Source of the DNA: Comamonas sp. 26
Lineage (GTDB): Bacteria > Pseudomonadota > Gammaproteobacteria > Burkholderiales > Burkholderiaceae_C
DNA: 64,000 nucleotides
Direction: 5' to 3'
NCBI RefSeq assembly: GCF_002754475.1
Contig: NZ_PEFL01000001.1
Location: 62,001-126,000, forward strand
The position numbers and the translations under genes are program-made. The notes under the pieces are model-generated. The model saw only the letters and a program-made list of their open reading frames with translations. It made no database searches and was not told where the DNA came from. Positions 1 through 8,356 of the stretch are shown here, in pieces. Position 1 is the stretch's first letter; each line of letters begins with the position of its first letter.

Positions 1-258
1 CAGGTTGTCGCGAAAGATGGCCTTGATGTCGTCAAAGCGCGTGACCACCCAGTAGCCCAGCTGCGGGCTGTAGAACACGGGCTCCTGCTCGCGTGCCCAG
101 CGTACATATTCGGGCGGATCCTGCTGGTAGCCATCGGCAAAGGGGTCGAAGTCGGCCGCCCCGTGGCTGATGGGGCAGCCCGTGGGGCCGCTCTTGCCGC
201 TGGGTTGACTGAACTGGCTGTGGTCGATGGGGCAGCGGCTGGGGGTGGAAACGGTCAT
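1..258 (-). CDS. Cytochrome P450, CYP116B-like (N-terminus only, runs off the window)
   Basis: Reading the minus strand from the ATG at 256-258 gives 86 codons open to the window edge. The protein starts with a Cys-Pro-rich leader (CPIDH and GCPISHG) followed by FDPF, the stretch [16 protein letters not shown] and the end IFRDNL. This pattern closely resembles the start of the self-sufficient P450RhF/CYP116B group, in which the heme domain is fused to an FMN/ferredoxin reductase. The heme-binding Cys and any reductase domain lie outside the window, so the fusion is inferred, not seen. Such enzymes hydroxylate or dealkylate small aromatic substrates. The next gene, also on the minus strand, is a Bug-type solute receptor, which fits a catabolic island. 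Confidence 0.8.
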   Translation of the reverse strand, partial: MTVSTPSRCPIDHSQFSQPSGKSGPTGCPISHGAADFDPFADGYQQDPPEYVRWAREQEPVFYSPQLGYWVVTRFDDIKAIFRDNL

Positions 259-362
259 GGCTATCTCGCAACTCAAAGAGGCAGGGGACGGCGGTGCACC
301 ATCCAAGGAGAGCGCGGGGAGCGGCCTGCCGCCAGCCCCCGCGAGATGGATCTGCAGAGCAG

Positions 363-1349
363 TCAGTCCAACGTGATGTTCAGATCCTTGATCAGCTTTT
401 GCCAGCGTGTGCTTTCGCTTTGGATCAGGGCCTGGAATTGCTCGGGCGTATTGCCCACCGGTTCCACGCCAAAGTCGACGAGCTTTTGCTTGACGGCGGG
501 CTCGTTGATGGCTGCCACCACCTGCTTGTTGAGTGCGGTGACTACAGTTGCTGGCGTCTTGGCCGGTGCCACCATGCCTACAAGGGCCGCAGCCTGTACA
601 CCGGGCAGGCCCAGTTCAGCAAACGTGGGCACATCGGGCAACTGGGGCAGGCGTGTGGCGTTGGCCACGGCCAGCGGACGCACTTTGCCGCCCTTGATGA
701 ACCCCGCACCGGCAGCCAGGTCCACCATCATCACGGGAATCTGACCGCCCGCCACATCGGCCAGTGCCGGAGCCGCACCGCGATAGGGTGCATGGGCGAG
801 CTTGAGCCCGGCTTCGGACTTCAGCAGTTCCATGGCCAGGTGGTGAGGGCTGCCCGCACCGGCGGAGCCGTAGTTCACGCCGTCTGTGCTGGCCTTGGCG
901 GCGGCAATGAACTCCTTTGCGGTCTTGGCTTTTTCGGCGGGGCCGGCCACCAGAATCATGGGGAAGCGGCCCATCAGCGTGACCGGCGTCAGGTCCTTGC
1001 CGGGGTTGTAGCTCAGGCTCTTGTAGAGCACGGGGTTGAAAATCAGTGTGCCGTTGTCGGCCGACAGCACCGTATAGCCGTCGGCTGCAGCGCGTGCGGT
1101 TTCCGATGCGCCGATGGCCGTATTGCCACCCGGGCGGTTGTCCACCACGATGGGGTGGTGCGCCTGTCCGCCCCAGGCCTGGCCTATGGTGCGGGCCAGA
1201 AAGTCCGAACCACCGCCCGCTGCGTAGGGCACGATCCAGCGCACGCTTTTGCTGGGGAACTTGTCCTGAGCGACAGCTGTTGTGGGGGCTGCAGCCAGCC
1301 AAAGCATGCTGGTGGCCAGAACCGAGGCGGTAAAAAGGCGTTTCTTCAT
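363..1349 (-). CDS. Bug-family (tripartite tricarboxylate transporter) substrate-binding protein
   Basis: The 328-residue protein has a Sec signal peptide (MKKRLF, hydrophobic core, cleavage near AVAQ) and then the Bug signature, [18 protein letters not shown]. Further family marks are [23 protein letters not shown] and the loop [13 protein letters not shown]. Bug proteins bind carboxylates in the periplasm and either feed a TctAB-type transporter or act as sensors. No TctA or TctB gene is nearby, as is usual for Burkholderiales orphan receptors. I chose the ATG at 1349 because AGGAGACA lies about eight bases upstream and the signal peptide starts there; a longer frame to 1415 adds an implausible extension. 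It is divergent from an IclR gene, its likely regulator. The ligand is unknown. Confidence 0.88.
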   Translation of the reverse strand: MKKRLFTASVLATSMLWLAAAPTTAVAQDKFPSKSVRWIVPYAAGGGSDFLARTIGQAWGGQAHHPIVVDNRPGGNTAIGASETARAAADGYTVLSADNGTLIFNPVLYKSLSYNPGKDLTPVTLMGRFPMILVAGPAEKAKTAKEFIAAAKASTDGVNYGSAGAGSPHHLAMELLKSEAGLKLAHAPYRGAAPALADVAGGQIPVMMVDLAAGAGFIKGGKVRPLAVANATRLPQLPDVPTFAELGLPGVQAAALVGMVAPAKTPATVVTALNKQVVAAINEPAVKQKLVDFGVEPVGNTPEQFQALIQSESTRWQKLIKDLNITLD

Positions 1350-1429
1350 TGAGGGTGTCTCCTGGGCTGTGGTGTAGTTTTGGCTGCGGATGACAGAGAC
1401 CCGCATTGCGCTCAACTTTGATTTTTATT

Positions 1430-1456
1430 TTGCGTAATTTTGATACGCATTGCGTA
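1430..1456. promoter_or_regulatory. Candidate IclR operator between divergent Bug receptor and IclR gene
   Basis: The intergenic region carries three copies of one half-site: TGCGTA at 1431-1436, its inverse TACGCA at 1444-1449, and TGCGTA at 1451-1456. The last two form a 13-base palindrome with a one-base centre (1444-1456). IclR-family regulators commonly bind short palindromes in the gap to a divergent target gene. Binding by the adjacent regulator is an inference. Confidence 0.55.
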
Positions 1457-1542
1457 ATATTGATTTCAGGGATTTCCATAACTCAAGCCATGGGTCTGAA
1501 TCAAAATGCCAGTCAAAGCTCTGGAGACAATCGTGTACAGCT

Positions 1543-2427
1543 ATGAAAAAAGATAAGAGTGCAAACGCGGCGTTGCCGGCGACCGATGTGGACAAGTCCA
1601 AAGTCAGAGCGATGCACAGGCCGAAGGCCGAGGCAGATGCAGCAGATGGGCGCGAGCGGCGTCAGCGTGTTCAGGCTGCCGAGACCTGTCTGGCCGTGCT
1701 CAAGGCGCTTGCCAGGCTGGGTGGGCGTGCCAGTCTCACGGCCATCGGTGCTGCCGTCGATGAGAGTCCGGCCAAGGTCCACCGCTATCTGGCCAGCCTC
1801 ATGGCCGAAGGTCTGGTGGAACAGGATCGCGGTGGTACCCAGTACGCACTGGGGCGGGAGGCCATCCATGTTGGTCTGGCTGCCATGCGCCAAAGCGATC
1901 CCATTCGCATGGCTGAACCGGCGCTGCTGCATCTGCGTGAATCATTGCAGGTCACGAGCTTTGTGGCCGTCATGGGCAATATGGGGCCAACCATCGTGCG
2001 CTTTGAGGAGCCGAGTCTGCCGATCACTGTCAACGTGCGTGTGGGCTCGGTCATGTCCATGCTGTGGTCAGCCACGGGGCGCACATTTTTTGCCTTTGCG
2101 GAGCCGCAGGCCGAGGTCGATGCGCTATTGGCTCAGGAGCTTGCGGCTGCAAGTCCCGAGCGCCGTCGTCTGCTGCATGCGGCCCATCCTTTGGATCAAC
2201 TGCGCAGCGAAATTCGCATGGCTGGCTGCGCGGCGATCAAGGATCTGAACCTGCCCGGAATCAGCGCCGTGGCTGCGCCATTGTTCGACTACAACGGTCA
2301 TGTGGTGGCCGTGCTCTGCGCGCTGGGTGCCAGCGGAGGCTTCGATCCCGATCCGCAGGGCCGCATTGCAGCGGCCGTGTGTGAGGAGGCGCGCAGCGTC
2401 AGCATCTCGCTGGGCTACCGCACCTAG
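1543..2427 (+). CDS. IclR-family transcriptional regulator
   Basis: The protein has about 294 residues from the ATG at 1543. An N-terminal winged helix-turn-helix covers about residues 45-105 (ETCLAVLKALARLGG, then LTAIGAAVDESPAKVHRYLASL). The C-terminal effector-binding IclR domain follows, with TSFVAVMGNMGPTIVRFEEP, a stretch around MSMLWSATGRTFFAF, and the late block GISAVAAPLFDYNGHVVAVLCALG. It is divergent from the Bug receptor and shares an intergenic TGCGTA palindrome with it, so local and autogenous control is likely. The reading frame is open back to 1450, but the earlier start would run into the presumed operator, so I prefer 1543. ATG 1612 is a further alternative. The effector is unknown. 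Confidence 0.85.
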   Translation: MKKDKSANAALPATDVDKSKVRAMHRPKAEADAADGRERRQRVQAAETCLAVLKALARLGGRASLTAIGAAVDESPAKVHRYLASLMAEGLVEQDRGGTQYALGREAIHVGLAAMRQSDPIRMAEPALLHLRESLQVTSFVAVMGNMGPTIVRFEEPSLPITVNVRVGSVMSMLWSATGRTFFAFAEPQAEVDALLAQELAAASPERRRLLHAAHPLDQLRSEIRMAGCAAIKDLNLPGISAVAAPLFDYNGHVVAVLCALGASGGFDPDPQGRIAAAVCEEARSVSISLGYRT

Positions 2428-2437
2428 CGGCGAGGGA

Positions 2438-3265
2438 TCAGGCCTCGGCCAGCGTGCTCGGTGCGCCCAGGCGCTGTGAGAGCTGGCGGGCCTGGGCCTG
2501 CAGCTTCTGGGTCGGCAGGCCGGCGGGGTCAAGTGTCAGCGTGACCGATGGGCCGATGGCGGCAATTGCCAGCACCAGCTGGCCAAAACCGTCGAACACC
2601 GGCACGGCCAGCGCACTGACTCCCGACAGCAGCTGGTTCTCGACCACGCTCAGGTGACTGGCGCGGATCGCTTCCAGCTCCTGCGCAAACTCCGGTTCGT
2701 CCAGACTATGGCCTTCGGCCTGCAGCAGCGGCGCGATACGTGCGGGGTCGCCAAAGGCTGCAAAAATCTTGCCCGTGGCCGTATGACGTAAAGAGGCCGG
2801 TGTGCCGTGGCGCATGGCCACATAGACATGTGTGGGGCCCTCCTCTACACGGATGATGATCGGACCCTGGCCGCTCCACATGGCGACCGAGACTGTGTAA
2901 CCGACCTCCTGCGCCAGTGCGGGCAGCTCGGCAATCGCCATGCGCACGGGATCGGCCTGCTGCAGGCTTATCAAGCCCATTTGTATGGCCAGCGGGCCCA
3001 GACCGTAATGGCCACTGGCGCGGTCCTGCTCCATCAGGCCCAGCTTGCAGAAGCTCACCAGGTAGGGGTGGGCCTTGGCGGCCGTCATCTCGGCCTCGCG
3101 CGCCAGGTCCTTGAGCGCCATGCGCCGTCCCGTGCGTGCCAGCACCTTGAGCAGCTGGCCGCCGACTTCCACACTCTGTATGCCACGTGGCCCGCGCGTG
3201 GGCTCGTCGTCGGCGGCATCGAGGGAAAAGCGGGCGTCGTTCAGGAGTCGGGTGGCTTCGGGCAT
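2438..3265 (-). CDS. IclR-family transcriptional regulator
   Basis: The 275-residue protein has a winged helix at about residues 30-90 (GGQLLKVLARTGRRMALKDLAREAEM, then AKAHPYLVSFCKLGL). An IclR ligand-binding domain follows, with VSVAMWSGQGPIIIRVEEG, SLRHTATGKIFAAFGD and GVSALAVPVFDGFGQLVLAI. It is only distantly similar to the IclR protein just upstream, so this is not a fresh duplication. It converges on that gene with about ten bases between them and is divergent from the metallo-beta-lactamase-fold gene. It therefore probably controls the hydrolase, hydroxylase, DUF2783 and Bug cluster. Two ACAAAT-containing dyads lie in the divergent gap. Confidence 0.87.
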   Translation of the reverse strand: MPEATRLLNDARFSLDAADDEPTRGPRGIQSVEVGGQLLKVLARTGRRMALKDLAREAEMTAAKAHPYLVSFCKLGLMEQDRASGHYGLGPLAIQMGLISLQQADPVRMAIAELPALAQEVGYTVSVAMWSGQGPIIIRVEEGPTHVYVAMRHGTPASLRHTATGKIFAAFGDPARIAPLLQAEGHSLDEPEFAQELEAIRASHLSVVENQLLSGVSALAVPVFDGFGQLVLAIAAIGPSVTLTLDPAGLPTQKLQAQARQLSQRLGAPSTLAEA

Positions 3266-3321
3266 GGCGGCATTGTGACTGCTGAAAAGGGGCTTGAGAG
3301 CTTCAAGGGTTTTTCACTATG

Positions 3322-3390
3322 ACAAATGAATTGTTCAATGTTGAATTTTTACGTAGCATTCAGAAATTCGATAAAGACAAATGCATTTGT
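3322..3390. promoter_or_regulatory. Paired dyads upstream of the metallo-hydrolase cluster (candidate IclR operators)
   Basis: Two related dyads lie between the divergent IclR gene and the hydrolase gene. ACAAATGAATTGTT at 3322-3335 is imperfect; ACAAATGCATTTGT at 3377-3390 is a perfect 14-base palindrome. A further dyad, TTCAATGTTGAA, overlaps the first at 3334-3345. The region is also locally AT-rich. The second palindrome lies about 24 bases ahead of the hydrolase start, where a bound protein would block or set transcription. Assignment to the IclR protein is inferred from position only. Confidence 0.5.
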
Positions 3391-3413
3391 TATAAGCAAA
3401 AAACGTGAAGCCC

Positions 3414-4370
3414 ATGAACACCAAGACCTTTGCCTCCGCCGCCGATCTCGAAATCAAGAAGGTGAGCTTCGACAAGCTTTCCGAACATGCCTACGCCTAT
3501 ACGGCCGAGGGTGACCCCAACACCGGCATCATCATTGGCGACGATGCCGTGATGGTCATCGATACCCAGGCCACACCCGTCATGGCCGAGGATGTGATCC
3601 GCCGCATTCGCGAGGTCACGGACAAGCCCATCAAGTACGTCACGCTGTCCCACTACCATGCGGTGCGCGTGCTGGGTGCCTCGGCCTATGGTGCCGAACA
3701 CATCATTGCCAGCCAGGACACCTACGACCTCATCGTCGAGCGTGGCGAGCAGGACAAGGCCAGCGAGATTGGCCGCTTCCCGCGCCTGTTCCAGAACGTG
3801 GAAAGCGTGCCCGATGGCATGACCTGGCCTACCATCACCTTCACGGGCAAGATGACGCTGTGGCTGGGCAAGCTCGAAGTGCAGATCCTGCAACTGGGCC
3901 GAGGCCACACCAAGGGCGATACCGTGGTCTGGCTGCCCCAGGAGAAGGTGCTGTTCAGCGGCGATCTGGTCGAGTTCGATGCCACGCCCTATGCCGGTGA
4001 TGCCTATTTCCAGGACTGGCCGCAGACACTGGATGCCATCGCAGCGCTGAAGCCCGAAAAGCTGGTGCCGGGTCGTGGCGCAGCGCTGCAAAACGCAGCC
4101 GAGGTGCAGGCCGGTCTGACGGGCACGCGCAATTTCATCAGCGACCTCTGGGCCGAGGTCAAGGCAGGCGCCGACGCCAAACAGGACCTGCGCAAGGTCT
4201 ACGAGGCAGCCTTTGCCAAGCTGAAGCCCAAGTACGGCCAGTGGGTGATCTTCAACCACTGCATACCCTTCGACGTGACCCGCGCCTACGACGAGGCCTC
4301 GGGCCATGCCGATCCGCGCATCTGGACCGCCGAGCGCGACCGCGAGATGTGGCTGGCGCTGGAAGGTTGA
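3414..4370 (+). CDS. Metallo-beta-lactamase-fold protein with incomplete metal site
   Basis: The 318-residue protein has the alpha-beta/beta-alpha fold signature: IIIGDDAVMVIDTQATPV, SHYHAVRVLG, GRGHTKGDTVVW and VLFSGDLVEF. In the usual HxHxDH motif the first two His remain (residues 80 and 82), but the Asp and third His are Val84 and Arg85. The late VPGHG His is Arg221. His165 and Asp184 remain. The first zinc site could therefore persist while the second appears lost. The gene leads a likely four-gene unit with a flavin hydroxylase, a DUF2783 protein and a Bug receptor. A ring-fission or lactone hydrolase role is possible but unproven. A GTG at 3405 is an alternative start. Confidence 0.75.
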   Translation: MNTKTFASAADLEIKKVSFDKLSEHAYAYTAEGDPNTGIIIGDDAVMVIDTQATPVMAEDVIRRIREVTDKPIKYVTLSHYHAVRVLGASAYGAEHIIASQDTYDLIVERGEQDKASEIGRFPRLFQNVESVPDGMTWPTITFTGKMTLWLGKLEVQILQLGRGHTKGDTVVWLPQEKVLFSGDLVEFDATPYAGDAYFQDWPQTLDAIAALKPEKLVPGRGAALQNAAEVQAGLTGTRNFISDLWAEVKAGADAKQDLRKVYEAAFAKLKPKYGQWVIFNHCIPFDVTRAYDEASGHADPRIWTAERDREMWLALEG

Positions 4371-4398
4371 TTCGCTCTTCAAGAGCCAAACTGCCGTC

Positions 4399-4434
4399 AA
4401 GCGCTTGATAAATAAGCGCTGACAGCTATCAAAA
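4399..4434. repeat. Interspersed Comamonadaceae-type repeat (copy 1)
   Basis: The copy reads AAGCGCTTGATAAATAAGCG followed by CTGACAGCTATCAAAA. It contains an internal inverted repeat (AGCGCTT/AAGCGCT) and the TTGATAGCTG-type end in reverse. It sits in the gap between the metallo-hydrolase and hydroxylase genes. The same motif recurs at about ten other places in this window. Confidence 0.65.
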
Positions 4435-4522
4435 CAGATGACCTATCCGGCTGCCAAGCGCCGGAGGGATGGCTTTTGCCCGAGATTTCTCTGCTGTCGT
4501 CGTTTTCTCACCGTTTTCCTTG

Positions 4523-6220
4523 ATGAACGCCATGCCCAACACAGCCATACCCCTTGAGGCCCTGCGCGGCAGCGGCGCCGACATTCAGGCCATTCAGATT
4601 CCCTATGTGCGCCATCCGGATCAGGATGTGGCAGAACCTGTGCAGCACCCCGTCGTCATCGTCGGTGCCGGCCCCGTGGGCCTGTCGCTGGCCATTGATC
4701 TGGCCCAGCGCGGCCAGCCGGTGGTGGTGCTCGATAACGACTGCAAGTTGTCCACGGGTTCGCGCGCCATCTGCTTTTCCAAGCGTACGCTGGAGATCTG
4801 GGATCGACTGGGCGTGGGCCAGCCCATGGTGGACAAGGGCGTGTCCTGGAATCTGGGCAAGGTATTTGCCCAAGACCAGTCGCTGTACCAGTTTGACCTG
4901 CTGCCCGAGGACGGCCATGAACGCCCGGCCTTCATCAACCTGCAGCAGTACTACGTCGAGGCCTATCTGGTCGAGCGCGCGCTGCAGTTGCCGTTGATCG
5001 ATCTGCGCTGGCACAGCAAAGTCACGGCGCTGACGCCCCGCGCCGATGGTGCCTCAGTGACGGTGGAAACGCCCGATGGCGATTACCGGATTGAAGCCCA
5101 GTGGGTGCTGGCCTGCGACGGATCGCGCTCGCCCTTGCGCGGCCTGCTGGGCCAGGAAAGCCATGGACGCATCTTCCGCGATCGCTTTCTGATTGCCGAT
5201 GTGAAGATGCACGCCGACTTTCCCACCGAGCGCTGGTTCTGGTTCGACCCACCGTTTCACCCGGGCCAGAGCGTGCTGCTGCATCGCCAGCCCGACGATG
5301 TCTGGCGCGTCGACTTCCAGTTGGGCTGGGATGCCGATCCCGAGGAAGAGAAAAGGCCCGAGAACATTGTTCCGCGCATCCGCGCGCTGCTGGGCAAGGA
5401 TGCGGACTTCGAGCTGGAATGGGCCAGCGTCTATACCTTTGCCTGCTTGCGTATGGACCGCTTTGTCCACGGCCGCGTGGTCTTCGCGGGAGACAGCGCG
5501 CATGGCGTCTCGCCCTTTGGCGCACGCGGTGCCAACAGCGGCGTGCAGGATGCCGAGAATCTGGCCTGGAAACTGGACCGCGTGCTGCGTGCTCAGGCCG
5601 ATGAGGCGCTGATCGACACCTATGGTGCCGAGCGCGAATATGCGGCCGACGAGAACATCCGTAACTCCACACGCGCCACCGACTTCATCACGCCAAAGAG
5701 TGAGATCAGCCGCCTGTTCCGCGACGCGGCGCTGGCACTGGCACGTGAGCATGAGTTTGCGCGTCGCATCGTCAACAGCGGGCGTCTGTCGGTGCCCGCC
5801 ACGCTGCATTATTCGCCGCTCAACACGCCGGACGGTGAGGTTTTCGATGGCACGCAGCTGCCCGGTGCCGTGCTCAGCGACGCGCCCATGAGACGCCCTG
5901 GCGACGCCGCCACGATCTGGCTGCTGCGCGCACTGGGCAGCGATTTCACGCTGCTGCACTTCGGCCCTACACCGGCCTGGGCAATCGAGCTTGCCGGCGT
6001 GACCAATCTTTCGATAGCGAGCGAGGGTGAGGCCCATGCCGCACATGCCGACCTGCTGGATGTGCAAGGCCTGGCCGCCAAACGCCTGGATGCGCGCGCC
6101 GGCACCAGCTACCTGCTGCGGCCCGACCAGCATGTCTGCGCCCGCTGGCGCCGCCCCGATGAGGCCGGCGTGCGCGCCGCGCTGCAGCGCGCCTGCAGCG
6201 CCACGGCATCCGCTGTCTGA
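4523..6220 (+). CDS. FAD-dependent aromatic hydroxylase (MhpA/PHBH-like flavoprotein monooxygenase)
   Basis: The enzyme has about 565 residues from the ATG at 4523. The Rossmann motif VVIVGAGPVGLSLAIDLA lies near residue 45. It is followed by the DG-type motif around VLACDGSRSPLR and the GD motif VVFAGDSAHGVSPFGARGAN. This is the order of group A flavin monooxygenases that hydroxylate phenolic rings with NAD(P)H. A C-terminal thioredoxin-like extension of about 150 residues follows, as in MhpA and phenol hydroxylases. The substrate cannot be read from sequence. The neighbours (metallo-hydrolase fold, DUF2783, Bug receptor) recur with this type of hydroxylase in other betaproteobacteria, which suggests one catabolic unit. 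An earlier in-frame start at 4469 lacks support. Confidence 0.85.
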   Translation: MNAMPNTAIPLEALRGSGADIQAIQIPYVRHPDQDVAEPVQHPVVIVGAGPVGLSLAIDLAQRGQPVVVLDNDCKLSTGSRAICFSKRTLEIWDRLGVGQPMVDKGVSWNLGKVFAQDQSLYQFDLLPEDGHERPAFINLQQYYVEAYLVERALQLPLIDLRWHSKVTALTPRADGASVTVETPDGDYRIEAQWVLACDGSRSPLRGLLGQESHGRIFRDRFLIADVKMHADFPTERWFWFDPPFHPGQSVLLHRQPDDVWRVDFQLGWDADPEEEKRPENIVPRIRALLGKDADFELEWASVYTFACLRMDRFVHGRVVFAGDSAHGVSPFGARGANSGVQDAENLAWKLDRVLRAQADEALIDTYGAEREYAADENIRNSTRATDFITPKSEISRLFRDAALALAREHEFARRIVNSGRLSVPATLHYSPLNTPDGEVFDGTQLPGAVLSDAPMRRPGDAATIWLLRALGSDFTLLHFGPTPAWAIELAGVTNLSIASEGEAHAAHADLLDVQGLAAKRLDARAGTSYLLRPDQHVCARWRRPDEAGVRAALQRACSATASAV

Positions 6221-6251
6221 ACCACCCACGCCCCATCCACAGGAGACTGCC

Positions 6252-6518
6252 ATGCTGCTGTCCACTCGCCCGAATTTGCAGGCTTGCGACGATTTCTACG
6301 AAGCTCTGATCGCCACGCATCAGGGCCTGGAAACCGCGCAAAGCCATGCCCTCAATGCCCGCCTGGTGCTGCTGCTGGCCAATCACATTGGTCATCAGGG
6401 AACCTTGCTGCATGCGCTCGAACTGGCCCGCACCAGCGCAGGATTTGCTCCTGCCGTTGCGGAACTGGCCGAGCGCGGCGCCGTGACGCCGGTTGCCCCG
6501 GTACACGCCGCCGCTTGA
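6252..6518 (+). CDS. DUF2783 domain protein
   Basis: The 88-residue protein starts at the ATG at 6252, just after AGGAGACTGCC. It begins LLSTRPNLQACDDFYEALIA, contains LNARLVLLLANHIGH and ends in a short Ala/Pro-rich tail. This matches DUF2783, a small helical family usually found beside a FAD hydroxylase, as here (32 bases after it). No catalytic motif is apparent. It may be a subunit or stability factor for the hydroxylase, but that is inference from linkage. The gene is in the same direction as both neighbours and is followed after 100 bases by the Bug receptor. Confidence 0.8.
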   Translation: MLLSTRPNLQACDDFYEALIATHQGLETAQSHALNARLVLLLANHIGHQGTLLHALELARTSAGFAPAVAELAERGAVTPVAPVHAAA

Positions 6519-6618
6519 GAAGCAGCGCACCGCTTGCATAGCGGCTGCGCCATCCCCCCAAAAGGTGCCCCTGCCACTTATATCTATTCAAGGGGTGCCG
6601 CCAATCAAGGAGACAAGG

Positions 6619-7593
6619 ATGATGCAACGCAAACAATTTCTGGCCACACTGGCCTGCTCGACCCTGGCCTGGGCCTCAGGGCCTGCCGCCATGGCTCAGG
6701 AAAAACCGCTGGAATGGGTCATCGGCTATGCCGCCGGCGGGGGCTCCGACGTGGTTGCCCGTGTGATTGCCGAGTCTATGGGCCGCAATCTGGAGAGGGT
6801 CATCGTCATCAACAACAAGCCCGGCGCTGGCACCAATATCGCGGCCGAGTACAGCGCGCGCTCGCATGACTACGGCAATCTGATGTTCACGGCGGACTTT
6901 GCGACGCTGGCGGCCAATCCCTTTTTGTTTCGCAAGCTCAACTACAACGCCGAAAAAGACTTCAAACCCGTGGGCATGCTGGTGCGCTTTCCCATGCTGC
7001 TGGTCGTCAACAACGATGTGCCTGTCAACAATCTGAGCGAGTTCATCGCCTGGGCCAAGCAGCAGAAAACCGGCGTGAGCTGGGGCTCTGCCGGTCTTGG
7101 TAGCCCTCACCATCTGGTCGGCGAGCTGTTCCGCGAAGAAGCAGGTCTGGGCAATATGACCCATGTGCCATATCGTGGTGCCGCACCAGCGGTGCAGGAC
7201 GTGATTGGTGGCCAGATTCCGGCCATGTGGGCCGACAGCGCCACCATCATTCCTTTCCTCGGCGAGAAGAAGCTCAAGGCCATCGGTGTGGCCAGCCCGG
7301 CACGCATTGATGTGCTGCCCAAGGTTGCCACCTTGCAGGAGCAGGGCCTCAAGGGCTTTGAAGGCTATGCCTGGCAGGGCATCGTCGTGCCCAAGGGCAG
7401 CTCAGGCGAGGTGGTCAAGAAGTTCAGCCAGTCGCTGCAGTTCGCTCTGGCCGACACGCGCACCAAGGCCCGGCTGGCCGCCATGGGGGTTGAACCCATG
7501 CCCGGTAGCTCCGAGCAGATGGACAAGTTTGTCAGCACCGAGCGCGGTAAATGGGGCCGCGTGATAACGGCCAACAACATCAAGCTCGATTGA
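6619..7593 (+). CDS. Bug-family substrate-binding protein
   Basis: The 324-residue periplasmic binding protein has a signal peptide (MMQRKQFLATLACS, cleavage near AMAQ). The Bug core is [52 protein letters not shown] and [16 protein letters not shown]. The start at 6619 is supported by AAGGAG seven bases upstream. It is the last gene of the hydrolase-hydroxylase-DUF2783 unit and probably binds the aromatic or carboxylic substrate or senses it. It is a different paralogue from the receptor at 363-1349 and has no TctA or TctB partner nearby. Confidence 0.87.
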   Translation: MMQRKQFLATLACSTLAWASGPAAMAQEKPLEWVIGYAAGGGSDVVARVIAESMGRNLERVIVINNKPGAGTNIAAEYSARSHDYGNLMFTADFATLAANPFLFRKLNYNAEKDFKPVGMLVRFPMLLVVNNDVPVNNLSEFIAWAKQQKTGVSWGSAGLGSPHHLVGELFREEAGLGNMTHVPYRGAAPAVQDVIGGQIPAMWADSATIIPFLGEKKLKAIGVASPARIDVLPKVATLQEQGLKGFEGYAWQGIVVPKGSSGEVVKKFSQSLQFALADTRTKARLAAMGVEPMPGSSEQMDKFVSTERGKWGRVITANNIKLD

Positions 7594-7709
7594 TGGCTGA
7601 GGTCACCCAGCTTAATGATTTTGAGCCCGGGTGACGGACAGGCCTGGACGCGGCGGGATATGCGTTTTTGCAGATGCGCCGCCATGCCAGCCGTGGCAGA
7701 CTCCGGGCC

Positions 7710-8348
7710 ATGTCCCAGCCCACTCTTCTCGTTGCCGATGATCACCCGCTGTTTCGGGCCGCGCTGATCCAGGTGCTGCACGATCGCTATCCGCAATTTC
7801 GCATTGTTGAAGCGGCCAGCGCTCAGACCGTAGGCACGGCCATGCAGGAGTATCCCGAGATCGAGCTGGTGTTGCTGGACTTGGCCATGCCTGGTGCGCG
7901 TGGCTTTTCGTCGCTGCTGCATCTGCGCGGTGAATATGCGCAGGTGCCGGTGATTGTGATTTCATCCAACGATGACTCACGCATCATCCGTCGAGCCCAG
8001 CAGTTTGGCGCGGCTGGTTTTATCTCCAAGTCCGCCGCTGCCGAGGACATGAGCGCAGCGATTGACGATGTGCTCAACGGCGATGTGAGTTTTCCTTCCA
8101 TGGTGGCCGAGCGCTCTGAGGCCGACGCCACACTGGCCGCCCGTCTGGCCCAGCTCACCCCTCAGCAGTTTCGGGTGTTGCTGTGCATTGCGGATGGACT
8201 TTTGAACAAGCAGATTGCCCATGAACTGGGCTTGGCCGAGAACACCGTCAAGGTCCATGTGACGGCGATTCTCAAGAAGCTGGAATGCTATTCACGAACG
8301 CAGGCAGCGGTTCTGGTGAAGAGTCTGGAGAATGATCACGAGGTGTGA
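7710..8348 (+). CDS. LuxR/NarL-type response regulator
   Basis: The 212-residue regulator has a receiver domain at residues 1-125, with acidic pocket ADDHP, phospho-acceptor Asp in LVLLDLAMPG, and a late Lys in FISKSA. The LuxR-type helix-turn-helix at about 140-205 includes LTPQQFRVLLCIADGLLNKQIAHELGLAENTVKVHVTAILKKL. The ATG at 7710 (MSQPTLLVADD) is preferred over the ORF start at 7668 because the receiver begins there. It converges on the hybrid histidine kinase, which lies between it and dctA. The pair probably forms one phosphorelay acting on dctA, although shared location is the only evidence. Confidence 0.88.
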   Translation: MSQPTLLVADDHPLFRAALIQVLHDRYPQFRIVEAASAQTVGTAMQEYPEIELVLLDLAMPGARGFSSLLHLRGEYAQVPVIVISSNDDSRIIRRAQQFGAAGFISKSAAAEDMSAAIDDVLNGDVSFPSMVAERSEADATLAARLAQLTPQQFRVLLCIADGLLNKQIAHELGLAENTVKVHVTAILKKLECYSRTQAAVLVKSLENDHEV

Positions 8349-8356
8349 AGGCTGCC

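Noticed and set aside
294..1352. Long plus-strand open frame antisense to the Bug receptor
   Set aside because: It is His/Gly-rich with no recognisable domain, and the minus-strand frame has a signal peptide and full family similarity. It is a shadow of GC-rich coding DNA.
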